The position numbers and the translations under genes were made by a program. Shown here in pieces: positions 35,840 through 45,179 of a stretch of DNA of 64,000 nt. The notes beneath the pieces are model-generated. The model searched no databases. It worked only from the letters and a program-made list of their open reading frames with translations, and had not been told where the DNA came from. The DNA is taken from assembly GCF_001908025.1 (NCBI RefSeq), contig NZ_MQMG01000002.1:62001-126000 (forward strand), given 5' to 3'. Source of the stretch: Geobacillus proteiniphilus. GTDB lineage: Bacteria > Bacillota > Bacilli > Bacillales > Anoxybacillaceae. Numbering within the stretch: the stretch's first letter is position 1; every line of letters starts with the position of its first letter.

Positions 35840-37219
35840 TCATTCATCAACCGCTATGTAGGCTTGGCGCGGATGATTTGGCTGATCCGGGTATTTTAAG
35901 CGGATTTTCCCTTCCTCCAACAGCTTTCCTAAATAATTGTTGCGCAATCCATCCGGCGTCCGTTCGAGCAGCTCGGCCAGCTCTTTCAGGCGCAGCGGCC
36001 GCTCGCGGCATAACCGAACGATCAATTGTTCCATGACCGCTGGAGCCAACCGTTTTTTTCGCCGTGCTAATTCTGCCATCTTCCATAGCCGTTCGTCGAT
36101 CGTTTCCCCTTTTTCGTTACTGTCATGCATACTGGTGTCGTTGTTTACGGAGCTATGCAAGCTATTTACGAACCTCAGCTCTTTATTTATAAAGTTCGAC
36201 GTTCTATTTACGGAGTCAGACTCATTTTTTATGGAGTCCGACCCGTTGTTTACGGAGTTTTTGGCTATATTTACGGAGTTTTCTTCGTTGTTAACGGAGT
36301 TGGCGTCTATATTTACGAAGCTTAGTTCGTTAGTTACGAAGCTCTCGGTTTCCTGTCGGTTGTCCGAATCCTTCCATTCAAGTTCCGTCTGTTGCAGCCG
36401 TTCATCCAGTTCTGTTTCGATTGTCTCGCTAGTCTCAGCTGGAAATCGCAATGGGCACAACACAACGATTGTACGGTCTGGATTCGTTTGCTGCGAGATA
36501 TCGATCGGGCAAGCAAGCGCCTGTCCCTGCATATCGTGCATTCGCTTGAGGCCCGATCCCGCGCGTTTGCATACATCGATCAACAAAAACATTTTAAAGA
36601 TATTCGGGTTGCGCAAATTGCTCGTATGCCCCGCCATTGCCGCTTCAATCGGAATGCGGAACCGTCCCGGGTTGGCAAAGCAAAACGAGCCGTCCTCTTT
36701 TTCGACGGTGATGCCGCCTTCCTCCCCATAATCGGCATGAACGAGCGCATTGACGAGCGCCTCGCCAAGCAGAGCGCGCCCTTCATCCGACCAAACGTGA
36801 CGCTCCAGCTCAGCCAACACGCGAAAATAAAAATCGTAAATGTTGCCCGACCATGTGCCGTCTTGCGATGTGAACCGCTTCGTCCATCCTGCCGCTTCAC
36901 CGTCAGCATGCTCTCGATATTCCAAAAAGTATTGCGGCAGCACCTCGGTGATGATCCGCTCCTCACTGAACATCAACAATCCCGCGAGCGTCAGCCCTTC
37001 TTTGCTGCTGTCGCGCAGCTTGCCCCACGCGCCGATTTTGTATAAAAATTCTTTTGTCTCGAGTCCGTTCCACGGATGGTCCGGCTTCACTCGAGCGAAC
37101 CGCTCGCGGTAATGGCTGACGGTCTCAAAATTGAGCTCGCTCAAGCTGTAATGCTCCAAAATTAAGCTGTCTGCCATCGCGTTGGCGCGTTCATGAAACG
37201 AATTTGTATATTTATTCAC
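35840..37219 (-). CDS. Regulator with GHKL-like ATPase domain and ten heptapeptide repeats; AlbA domain missing
   Basis: Protein of 459 residues from the GTG at 37219, 6 nt after GGAAG. It resembles the C-terminal part of AlbA_2 (schlafen-type) transcriptional regulators. After NAMADSLILEHYSLSELNFE it has the family's core and an HATPase_c_4 domain (ALVNALVHADYGEEGGITVE, later CKRAGSGLKRM). The usual ~200-residue N-terminal AlbA_2 domain is absent; nothing in frame upstream resembles it. Residues ~294-363 are ten 7-residue repeats of the type SVNNEEN. A C-terminal winged helix follows (LKELAELLERTPDGLRNNYL). Target and function are unknown. Confidence 0.75.
   Translation of the reverse strand: MNKYTNSFHERANAMADSLILEHYSLSELNFETVSHYRERFARVKPDHPWNGLETKEFLYKIGAWGKLRDSSKEGLTLAGLLMFSEERIITEVLPQYFLEYREHADGEAAGWTKRFTSQDGTWSGNIYDFYFRVLAELERHVWSDEGRALLGEALVNALVHADYGEEGGITVEKEDGSFCFANPGRFRIPIEAAMAGHTSNLRNPNIFKMFLLIDVCKRAGSGLKRMHDMQGQALACPIDISQQTNPDRTIVVLCPLRFPAETSETIETELDERLQQTELEWKDSDNRQETESFVTNELSFVNIDANSVNNEENSVNIAKNSVNNGSDSIKNESDSVNRTSNFINKELRFVNSLHSSVNNDTSMHDSNEKGETIDERLWKMAELARRKKRLAPAVMEQLIVRLCRERPLRLKELAELLERTPDGLRNNYLGKLLEEGKIRLKYPDQPNHPRQAYIAVDE
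36131..36340 (-). repeat. Ten tandem 21-bp units encoding a heptapeptide repeat
   Basis: Inside the regulator gene. Successive units read FVTNELS, FVNIDAN, SVNNEEN, SVNIAKN, SVNNGSD, SIKNESD, SVNRTSN, FINKELR, FVNSLHS, SVNNDTS. The consensus is (S/F)(V/I)N plus four polar residues. DNA units are degenerate but keep the 21-bp period, so the frame is preserved. Confidence 0.85.
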
Positions 37220-37402
37220 TCCTGATCTTCCTTTGACATTATTTTTGCAAAACAGTTTTGTCCTCTTTTTTTCTATTGTATCATCTTTCACTCTTCTTGC
37301 GGACGGTTGCCAAAAAAGAAAACCGTTGTGGATATGTGGAATAGTTCGCCTGACAAAAGGAAAACTACAGAAGACAACATTGACAGCCAAGGAGGTGTAG
37401 TG

Positions 37403-38929
37403 ATGTCGTCCCTTCCTCCCATCGTGGAACCGTACTGGCGTGATTCCGTTTCACTTCGGTCGTTTCCGAAGCTCGATGCGGACATTTCCGTCGACGTCGC
37501 GGTCATCGGCGGCGGCATTTCCGGCATTACAACCGCTTATTTGCTGGCGACGCAAGGGGCGCGCGTCGCCCTTCTGGAAGCCGATCGGCTCCTTAACGGC
37601 ACGACCGGCCATACGACAGCGAAAATCACCGCCCAACACGATCTCGTTTACGATGAGTTTCTCAATCATTTTGGCGCAGAAAAGGCGAGGCTCTATTATG
37701 ACGCCTGCATGGACGCGCTCCATTTTATCCGCCGCACGATCGAAGAGCAACAGATCGACTGCGATTTTTGCGAGCAAGATGCCTACATTTATACGACGTC
37801 TTCCTCCTCTTTCCAAAAACTAGTGAAAGAGTGGGAAGCGTATGAACGGCTCGGCATTGACGGCGCCTTCGTTGAGTCAATCCCGCTCCCGCTGCCGGTG
37901 GCGGCAGCGGTCGTGATGAAGCGGCAGGCGCAGTTCCACCCGCTCAAATATTTGGTCAAGCTCGTTGACGCCATCACGCAGGCCGGCGGCGCCATTTACG
38001 AGCACACGCCGGCGGCGGACATCGAGCAAGGAAGACGGTTAGCGGTCACAACACGCGACAAAAAACGGGTCGAGTGCGACCATGTCGCCGTCTGTTCCCA
38101 CTTTCCGTTTTACGACGGCGGGTTTTACTTTTCGCGCATGTACGCCGAACGGTCGTACGTATTGGGAGTGACGATCGCTGAACCGTACCCGGGCGGCATG
38201 TATTTAAGTGCCGACGAACCGAAGCGCTCGGTTCGCTCCGCAGCGGCAGGCGGCGAGACGCTCATCTTGATCGGCGGCGAAAATCATAAAACCGGCCAAG
38301 GCGTGCCGACGATGCGTCATTACGAGGCGCTGTCCTCGTTCGCTTCGCAGCTGTTTACGGTGAATGACATCCGTTACCGTTGGTCGGCCCAAGATTTGAC
38401 GACGCTGGACAAAGTGCCATACATCGGTCCGATGACGGCAGGGGCGCCAAACATGTATGTCGCGACAGGGTACCGGAAGTGGGGGATGACGAACGGGACG
38501 GTCGCCGGGATGCTTTTATCTGACCTCATCCTCGGCCGCGACAACCGATACCGCGACTTGTACTCCCCGTCTCGCTTTTACGCCGACCCGAGCATTAAAC
38601 AGTTTTTCGCGACAAACCTCGATGTCGCCAAACATTTATTGTCCGGGAAAATCGAACCGGCCGGCCGGCGGCCGCAAGATTTGGCGCGCGGCGAAGGGGC
38701 GGTCGTCTCGGTCAACGGGAAACGGGCCGGCGCCTATAAGGACGAGTCCGGGACGCTCCATGTCGTCGATACGACGTGCACCCATATGGGCTGCGAACTG
38801 GAATGGAACAGCGGCGACCGGACATGGGACTGCCCATGCCATGGCTCGCGCTTCTCGATCGATGGCGATGTTATCGAAGGACCGGCGACACGGCCGCTCG
38901 CGCGCATTGAACTTGATGACGCGAAGTGA
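37403..38929 (+). CDS. FAD-dependent oxidoreductase with C-terminal Rieske domain
   Basis: Fusion protein of 508 residues. An N-terminal DAO-type FAD domain starts with the dinucleotide fold VAVIGGGISGITTAYLLATQG. A C-terminal Rieske [2Fe-2S] domain has ligands in CTHMGCEL and CPCHGSRFS. It resembles B. subtilis YhfW. Substrate and electron partner are unknown. AAGGAGGTG precedes the ATG; the longer frame from 37307 has no ribosome site. A terminator follows at about 39000. Confidence 0.87.
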   Translation: MSSLPPIVEPYWRDSVSLRSFPKLDADISVDVAVIGGGISGITTAYLLATQGARVALLEADRLLNGTTGHTTAKITAQHDLVYDEFLNHFGAEKARLYYDACMDALHFIRRTIEEQQIDCDFCEQDAYIYTTSSSSFQKLVKEWEAYERLGIDGAFVESIPLPLPVAAAVVMKRQAQFHPLKYLVKLVDAITQAGGAIYEHTPAADIEQGRRLAVTTRDKKRVECDHVAVCSHFPFYDGGFYFSRMYAERSYVLGVTIAEPYPGGMYLSADEPKRSVRSAAAGGETLILIGGENHKTGQGVPTMRHYEALSSFASQLFTVNDIRYRWSAQDLTTLDKVPYIGPMTAGAPNMYVATGYRKWGMTNGTVAGMLLSDLILGRDNRYRDLYSPSRFYADPSIKQFFATNLDVAKHLLSGKIEPAGRRPQDLARGEGAVVSVNGKRAGAYKDESGTLHVVDTTCTHMGCELEWNSGDRTWDCPCHGSRFSIDGDVIEGPATRPLARIELDDAK

Positions 38930-38998
38930 CGCGCTGACGCAGGACGGTGACGCGTGAGGAACATCGTCGCGGTTGGCATGCCGACCTTGAGTTCCAAC

Positions 38999-39035
38999 GG
39001 GGGTTGGGAATATATGTTCCCAACCCTCTTATCGT
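38999..39035 (+). terminator. Terminator between Rieske oxidoreductase and manA
   Basis: GGGTTGGGAA-TATATG-TTCCCAACCC followed by a T-rich stretch (TCTTATCGTTTTC). Confidence 0.7.
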
Positions 39036-39120
39036 TTTCATTTGCCGATGGCGCATTTCGTGATAAGATGAAAATTAGAGTGGACTGCATGTCGCATGAT
39101 GTTTTCGGGAGGGATGAGGC

Positions 39121-40083
39121 ATGGACCTTGAACCGATTTTTCTCACCCCTGTCTTTCAAGAGCGCATTTGGGGCGGCACGAAGCTGGCCGAACGATTCGG
39201 CTATGACATTCCGTCTTCGCAAACAGGGGAATGCTGGGCGGTGTCCGCCCATCCACACGGGCAGACGGTCGTCGCCCGCGGACCGTTTGCCGGGATGACG
39301 CTCGGGCAATTATGGGAGGAACGCCGCGACTTATTCGGCCATTTTCCATCTGACCGCTTTCCGCTGTTGACGAAAATTTTAGACGCCAATGCTGATTTGT
39401 CAGTCCAAGTCCACCCGGACGATGAATACGCGAAAACGCATGAAGGCGGAGAGCTCGGCAAAACGGAGTGCTGGTACATCATCGATTGCAAGCCGGGCGC
39501 CCAGTTGATTTACGGCCATCATGCAGAAACGAAAGAGCAGCTGCGCGCCATGATGGAGGCGGGGGAATGGGATCGTTTGCTGCGGAAAGTGCCGATCCGC
39601 CCCGGTGACTTCTTCTATGTCCCGAGCGGCACCATCCACGCCCTTTGCGAAGGGACGCTCGTCCTTGAGACGCAGCAAAGCTCGGATACGACCTACCGCG
39701 TCTACGATTACGACCGCGTCGACAGCCAAGGGCGGAAGCGCGAGCTTCATCTCGAGAAAGCGATTGACGTCACGACCGTCCCGCACCGCGACACGGATGT
39801 CCGCCCCCATGTCTCCGAAATTCCTGGCGCGACAGTAACAACCTTCGTGGAAGGCGACTATTTCGGCGTCCAAAAATGGGATGTCCGCGGCGCCGCTGAG
39901 TGGGAGCAGACGAAACCGTTTCTCATCGTCAGCATCCTCCAAGGCGAGGGTGAGCTCGTTCATAATGAGCGGACATACGCGATCCGCCAAGGCGACCACT
40001 TTATTTTGCCGCACCGATTCGGCAAGTTCACGATTCGCGGGATGCTTGAGGCGATCGCCTCATGGCCGCGGGCAGGCAAATAA
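39121..40083 (+). CDS. manA: Mannose-6-phosphate isomerase, class I
   Basis: Zinc-dependent isomerase of 320 residues linking mannose 6-phosphate to fructose 6-phosphate. Zinc ligands are in LSVQVHPDDEYA, KTECWYIID and VPSGTIHALCEGT. The N-terminus IFLTPVFQERIWGGTKL is typical of the short Firmicute form. GGGAGGGA precedes the ATG. No mannose transporter or other sugar gene is adjacent. Confidence 0.94.
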   Translation: MDLEPIFLTPVFQERIWGGTKLAERFGYDIPSSQTGECWAVSAHPHGQTVVARGPFAGMTLGQLWEERRDLFGHFPSDRFPLLTKILDANADLSVQVHPDDEYAKTHEGGELGKTECWYIIDCKPGAQLIYGHHAETKEQLRAMMEAGEWDRLLRKVPIRPGDFFYVPSGTIHALCEGTLVLETQQSSDTTYRVYDYDRVDSQGRKRELHLEKAIDVTTVPHRDTDVRPHVSEIPGATVTTFVEGDYFGVQKWDVRGAAEWEQTKPFLIVSILQGEGELVHNERTYAIRQGDHFILPHRFGKFTIRGMLEAIASWPRAGK

Positions 40084-40117
40084 ACGACTGACTGCCTCAA
40101 CCAATGGGTTGCAACAT

Positions 40118-40158
40118 ACAAAAAAGGTGTCCTCTTGCCTTTGGGACACCTTTTTTCT
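40118..40158 (+). terminator. Terminator of manA
   Basis: AAAAAAGGTGTCC-N11-GGACACCTTTTTT. One of the GGTGTCCC-type hairpins. The rest of the gap to 40335 shows no gene. Confidence 0.88.
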
Positions 40159-40335
40159 ATTGCCCGCCCAAGAAAGATGTTGATTGAACAGAAAATATGG
40201 CTCAACAATGGAATTTCTCAAATAGAGAAACCCCATAAAGTCTGTCTTTCTCTTCACTCGAGAACTGTCGATTAGGAGAAATAACTGTTTTTTTCACCAG
40301 CCTCTAAGACGGATGGGCGAACAGGCCTTCTTCGT

Positions 40336-41808
40336 TTATTTTCCGCTTGCTGCCTTTGTTTCTCGCGCTTTGTAGTCATACTCCCAAAAATCGGCCCCTT
40401 CAATGCCGAGCTTCGCCGGGTCAAACACCGGGTCTCTCCCTTCTTTTTTCTGCTGTTCATAGTCTTTTAACACCTTGAGCGCCGGTTTGGCCAACAGCAA
40501 GATCGCGATCAAGTTCAACCACGCCATGCTGCCGACGCCGATGTCGCCGAGCATCCAAGCGAGTTCAGCCGTTTTTACTGAACCGTAAAAGACAACGCCT
40601 AGCATGACGATCTTCAACGCAAACTGGAACGCTCGGACGTTTTTCCATTTCAGCAGCCGTCCTAAGTACGCGATGTTCGTCTCCGCCATATAGTAGTAGG
40701 CCATAATGGTTGTAAATGCAAAGAAGAACAATGCAACTGCGACAAACGGTGCACCGAGATCCGGGAAGACGGTTTCCACCGCCTTTTGCGTGTAAATCGG
40801 CCCAGGCTTGACATCGCCAAGCGTTTGCACGATCGGCGCTTTTCCTTCCGGTGTGACGTTGTACATGCCGGTCATTAAAATCATAAAGGCCGTCGCCGAG
40901 CAGACAAACCATGTGTCAATATAAACCGAAAACGCCTGAACGAGGCCTTGCTTCGCTGGGTGCGACACTTCGGCCGCAGCCGCTGCATGCGGCGCCGTCC
41001 CTTGTCCCGCCTCGTTCGAGTAAATGCCGCGCTTGACCCCCCACGAGATGGCCGCCCCTAAAATGCCGCCGAACGCAGCATCGGCGCCAAACGCGCTGCG
41101 GAAAATAAGACCGAGCACTTCCGGCAGTTTCTCAATATTCACCACAACGATAATGACTGCCATTAAAATATAGCCGATGGCCATAAACGGCACGATGAAT
41201 TCCGCTGCCCGGGCGATGCGCTTTACACCGCCTAAAATGATGATACCTAGCAAAACGACAATCCCGATCCCTGTTATCGCCGGATGAATAGAAAAGGCAT
41301 TTTTCATCCCCTCAGCAATACTGTTGGCCTGAACGCCCGGAAGAAGGACGCCGGTCGCCAGTACCGTGACGACGGCAAACAGCACGGCATACCATTTCCA
41401 TTTCAACCCTTTTTCAATATAATAGGCAGGTCCGCCGCGAAACTGACCGTCTTGTTTCGTCTTGTACACCTGAGCCAACGCCGCTTCAACGAACGCCGAA
41501 CCGGCTCCGACGAAGGCAATGAGCCACATCCAAAACACCGCACCTGGACCGCCGTAGGCGATCGCCGTAGCCACCCCAGCGATGTTCCCCGTGCCGACCC
41601 GGCCGGAGAGCGCCAATGAAAGCGCCTGGAATGACGAAATTCCTTCGTCTGAACTTTTGCCGCGGAACATTTGTCTGATCATCTCTGCAAAATGCCGAAG
41701 CTGCAAAAAACGGGTTGATAGCGAAAAAAACAAGCCAACGACAATGCAAAGGATGATCAACGCCGGGCTCCAAACAAGATTACTGACCGTCTCCACCCAT
41801 TTCTCCAT
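40336..41808 (-). CDS. Alanine/glycine:cation symporter (AGCS family)
   Basis: Na+- or H+-coupled amino acid carrier of 490 residues with about 10-11 membrane segments. SLALSGRVGTGNIAGVATAI and GVKRGIYSNEAGQGTAPHA are AGCS signatures. The N-terminus is MEKWVETVSNLVWSPALII. AAAGGGG precedes the ATG at 41808. An earlier ATG (41874) lies far upstream in AT-rich promoter-like DNA. Substrate is alanine or glycine by family; it is not linked to ald. Confidence 0.9.
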   Translation of the reverse strand: MEKWVETVSNLVWSPALIILCIVVGLFFSLSTRFLQLRHFAEMIRQMFRGKSSDEGISSFQALSLALSGRVGTGNIAGVATAIAYGGPGAVFWMWLIAFVGAGSAFVEAALAQVYKTKQDGQFRGGPAYYIEKGLKWKWYAVLFAVVTVLATGVLLPGVQANSIAEGMKNAFSIHPAITGIGIVVLLGIIILGGVKRIARAAEFIVPFMAIGYILMAVIIVVVNIEKLPEVLGLIFRSAFGADAAFGGILGAAISWGVKRGIYSNEAGQGTAPHAAAAAEVSHPAKQGLVQAFSVYIDTWFVCSATAFMILMTGMYNVTPEGKAPIVQTLGDVKPGPIYTQKAVETVFPDLGAPFVAVALFFFAFTTIMAYYYMAETNIAYLGRLLKWKNVRAFQFALKIVMLGVVFYGSVKTAELAWMLGDIGVGSMAWLNLIAILLLAKPALKVLKDYEQQKKEGRDPVFDPAKLGIEGADFWEYDYKARETKAASGK

Positions 41809-41882
41809 CCATTCATCCCCTTTCTTTTCTATAAATACAAATTTTATTATAAAATATTTATATTTTTCTGTCATTATACTTG

Positions 41883-41914
41883 TAAAAAAATCTTCCCCGC
41901 TTAGGAGGAAGATG
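41883..41914 (-). terminator. Terminator overlapping the end of the glycerate kinase gene
   Basis: On the minus strand TCTTCC-N10-GGAAGA followed by seven T residues; the stop codon lies in the loop. Confidence 0.75.
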
Positions 41915-43055
41915 TCCTTTTCATTTGACCGAGACGATACACAGAGGCAATATGCCGCGCCGTTTGTGTCACATAATGTTCCGCCTGCTCCAACGCTTTT
42001 TCCAGTGACACAACGCCTGGAACGATCGTAAACAGCGCGTCGATGCCATGATCCAACACGACGGCGCTGTCGTCGCCCAACGACCCGGCGATGCCGATGA
42101 CCGGGACGCCGAACCGTTTCGCTGTCTTGGCGACGCCGATCGGCGTTTTGCCGAACACCGTCTGTCCATCGATCCGCCCTTCGCCGGTGATGACCAAGTC
42201 AGCGTCTTTGACGCGCTCCGCGAGCTGAACCGTCTCGATCACAATCTCCACGCCGCGCTTCAGCTCGGCCGGGAGAAACGCGAGCAGCCCTGCCCCCAAA
42301 CCGCCGGCCGCGCCAGCGCCGGGAATGTCGCCGACTTGTTTACCGAGCTCGCGGCGGATGACATCAGCGTAATGCGCTAAATTCTGGTCGAGGACCGCGA
42401 CCATGTCCGGCGTCGCTCCCTTTTGCGGACCGAAAATGGCGGACGCTCCGTTCGGCCCAGTGAGCGGGTTGTCGACGTCGCACGCCACGTCAATGCGGAC
42501 TCCCCCAAGACGCGGGTCGAGACCGGAAAGGTCAATCGCATGCAAATCGGCCAGCGCGCCGCCGCCCGGACCGATGTCGCGGCCGTCTTCGTCCAAAAGC
42601 CGCCCCCCGAGCGCCTGCACCATGCCGGCCCCACCGTCGTTCGTCGCGCTGCCGCCGATGCCGATGATGAGGTGGGTGGCGCCGGCATCCAGCGCTGCAA
42701 GGATCAACTCCCCTGTCCCTCGCGTCGTCGTCACCAACGGGTTGCGCCGGTCGCGCGGGACAAGGTGCAATCCCGAGGCGGCGGCCATTTCAATCACCGC
42801 CGTCTTCCCATCGCCAAGCAAGCCAAAAAACGCCCGCACCGGCTCGCCGAGCGGCCCGGTCACTTCCGTTTCGACGATGCGGCCGCCGGTCGCATCAACG
42901 AGCGACCGCACCGTCCCTTCCCCGCCGTCGGCCATCGGCACCTTAACGTATTCCGCCTCCGGAAACACCGTGCGGAACCCGCGCTCGACCGCCTCGGCGA
43001 CTTCGAGCGCAGAAAGGCTTTCTTTAAATGAATCAGGGGCAATGACAATTTTCAT
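41901..43055 (-). CDS. glxK: Glycerate kinase (GlxK/GarK family)
   Basis: Phosphorylates D-glycerate, probably to the 2-phosphate in this family. It has 384 residues. IAPDSFKESLSALEVAEAVE, PMADGGEGT and GIGGSATNDGGAGM are family signatures, with DLVITGEGRIDGQTVFGKTP near the C-terminus. GAGGAGGG lies 6 nt before the ATG at 43055. No permease gene is intact nearby, although a possible permease remnant lies upstream. Confidence 0.93.
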   Translation of the reverse strand: MKIVIAPDSFKESLSALEVAEAVERGFRTVFPEAEYVKVPMADGGEGTVRSLVDATGGRIVETEVTGPLGEPVRAFFGLLGDGKTAVIEMAAASGLHLVPRDRRNPLVTTTRGTGELILAALDAGATHLIIGIGGSATNDGGAGMVQALGGRLLDEDGRDIGPGGGALADLHAIDLSGLDPRLGGVRIDVACDVDNPLTGPNGASAIFGPQKGATPDMVAVLDQNLAHYADVIRRELGKQVGDIPGAGAAGGLGAGLLAFLPAELKRGVEIVIETVQLAERVKDADLVITGEGRIDGQTVFGKTPIGVAKTAKRFGVPVIGIAGSLGDDSAVVLDHGIDALFTIVPGVVSLEKALEQAEHYVTQTARHIASVYRLGQMKRTSSS

Positions 43056-43778
43056 TCTTTTTCCCTCCTCTTTTGTCTCCATCCAAACACTGGCAACCAA
43101 AAGTCATCGGGAACGGCCGCCTTGGCATAAACGATGACAGCACCCTCCAACTATAATGTTGTTCGCCAACCGAAGCGCTACTTCCTTTGTGCGCAAACAA
43201 GTCGGCCAACATACTATGCAACGAGCAAGCCATGGCTGCCCGTAGCCGTCATGAGCGGGAAAAGAGAAGCGCCAAACACCTCGGCCGCCGCAATCGTATT
43301 CGGATTCGGCGATATGATATTTCCGGCCTTTCCGTCGCCGACAACGCCGCAATCGCGCTAGCTGTACTGGAAGAACCACCCATGCTTTATATGCTTCCCT
43401 TTTCATTCAGCGAAACAAGCGCGATCCAGCTGTATTGTTCACTAAAGAATCGGCATCGATTTGAGCCAGCTTTCACTCAATATGTGTCAAATTTTGTGGA
43501 AAAAAGGCGAAAAACAACGCCATTTCGTCTATTTTCACTATTTTCACAATTGTGTATATAGTACTATAATAGATGTAACCATATGTTCGTTTGTTCCAAT
43601 TGGGAACATATTGATTCTATAAAAAAATGGCGGTTTCCAAATTCACCATCCGCCATCGCCTGCTATAACCCGTATTTTTGCTGAAAGCCACTGGCATGGA
43701 GTGGCCATCCTCTTTTTTGGCATCACTTCGCCAACGCCGAAGTTGTCAGAGGTCAGATTTATAGGAGAGAGAGCCGAG
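43056..43778. other. Long intergenic region with a possible decayed permease fragment
   Basis: No intact gene is supported in these ~720 bases. On the minus strand around 43290-43345 one frame reads AGNIISPNPNTIAAAEVFG, weakly like the AGN-x-P-xIAAA stretch of KdgT-type sugar acid permeases, but stops and frame changes surround it. From about 43540 the DNA becomes AT-rich and promoter-like for the diguanylate cyclase. A short hairpin (GGCGG/CCGCC) lies near 43630-43656. Confidence 0.4.
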
Positions 43779-45017
43779 ATGTTACTCCGAGCACGACCGA
43801 TCATTTTTACTGTTTTTTCCGCATCCATTGTTGTTGTTTTTGTGTCAGAACCGCCTTCCTTCGATCGCACCTATGTCATCGCTTTGCTGTTTTATTGGCT
43901 GTTTTCTAGCTTGTATTCACACTTGCGCGTCATCGACAAAACGAAAAACAATATTCCCGTTGATTACGGCATTAACTATAGCTTATCGTTCGCCTTATTT
44001 GCCGGCCCGCTCGGGCTGTTTATCTTTGAAACATTGTTTCGCTTGACTGAACATATGGCAAAAAAATATTTGAAAACAGCGGAACCGGATGAATGGCTGC
44101 ACACATTGTACAACATCGGCTCTTTTGTGATGTTCAATTCACTAGCGTTTGCCTTATACAATCTCCTTGGTCCGCTGTTTCAGTCTGTTCCGCTTATCGG
44201 CTTTTGGCTGCTTCTGTTTCTGCTCGTCGTCATCGTTTCATTTTTGACTGATTGCTGCCTCATCGTCATTTTTTATATGACCGGCGACATTCGGACGCAG
44301 CGCGAGGCGCTGGATTTTATTAAGACGAGAAGCTGGATGGACATGGGAAAAACGGCGCTGACAAACGGCCTGTTATTTCTCTTTTTGCAAGAACAGCGGT
44401 GGGATATGCTCTTGAGCTTATTTTTGCTTAATTACTTCGTCAGCCGCTCGTTCTTTTCCAAGTCGCAAAGCATCCAGCATAAACTAGAGCGCGATCAGTT
44501 TGAAAAAATGGCATACACCGACTTTCTGACCGGCGTCCATAACCGCGCCTACATGGACAAAACGATCACCAAGTTAAACGGAACAGGCGAATGGATTGGC
44601 GTCGTCGTCGCCGATATCGACAATTTTAAAGCGATTAACGACACGTACAACCATGCCGTCGGCGACGAGGTGATCCGCCATTTTGCCTCGACATTGAAAC
44701 AGTTTCTCAAAGAGGGCGATTTTTTGTTCCGCAGCGGCGGCGAAGAATTTACGATGTTTTTGCGCCATCGCACGTTTGAAGAAAGCGTCCAGCTTGTCGA
44801 ACAAATGCGGGAAACAGTGCGCCATAGCACTGTGTTGGTCGATTACATGGCGGCGAAACGTCCCATTGCCTATACGTCGTCCTTTGGCCTTTACTTTTGT
44901 CAAGCAGAAGGAACGATGTCGATTGAAAAAGCGTACATTTATGCCGACCATTTATTGCTCCGTTCGAAAGAAAGCGGCAAAAATAAAGTATCAGCCCAAT
45001 GCGGGGGAGTTGCGTGA
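43779..45017 (+). CDS. Membrane-bound diguanylate cyclase (GGDEF)
   Basis: Predicted c-di-GMP synthase of 412 residues. About six membrane segments fill residues ~1-240. The GGDEF domain (~255-405) has the linker YTDFLTGVHNRAYMD, the metal-binding ADIDNFKAINDTYNH and the active site RSGGEEF. The inhibitory I-site position reads KEGD instead of RxxD, so product feedback may be lost. The start at 43779 follows TAGGAGAG by about 10 nt. It stands alone. Confidence 0.87.
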   Translation: MLLRARPIIFTVFSASIVVVFVSEPPSFDRTYVIALLFYWLFSSLYSHLRVIDKTKNNIPVDYGINYSLSFALFAGPLGLFIFETLFRLTEHMAKKYLKTAEPDEWLHTLYNIGSFVMFNSLAFALYNLLGPLFQSVPLIGFWLLLFLLVVIVSFLTDCCLIVIFYMTGDIRTQREALDFIKTRSWMDMGKTALTNGLLFLFLQEQRWDMLLSLFLLNYFVSRSFFSKSQSIQHKLERDQFEKMAYTDFLTGVHNRAYMDKTITKLNGTGEWIGVVVADIDNFKAINDTYNHAVGDEVIRHFASTLKQFLKEGDFLFRSGGEEFTMFLRHRTFEESVQLVEQMRETVRHSTVLVDYMAAKRPIAYTSSFGLYFCQAEGTMSIEKAYIYADHLLLRSKESGKNKVSAQCGGVA

Positions 45018-45179
45018 GGAGGTGGCCCCTTTTCCCTCCCGGTTGATTCCAAGCCCGTATGAAAAGGCGCCGCCTCTACAATGGCACAGAGATCGCATAA
45101 CCGCAAGCAGGCAGCGGGAAATTCGTTGACGCCGAAGCTAGCTGGTAAAGGCGTTCTCGGATTTGGCGTTGATCGACCT

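Noticed and set aside
36131-36340. Tandem 21-bp repeats as a possible CRISPR array
   Set aside because: Units are contiguous with no unique spacers, diverge at many bases and keep a protein reading frame.
41486-41773. 95-aa minus-strand frame inside the AGCS gene
   Set aside because: Out-of-frame shadow of the symporter.
43187-43561. 124-aa plus-strand open frame in the glxK-cyclase gap
   Set aside because: No ribosome site, odd composition and no recognisable motif.
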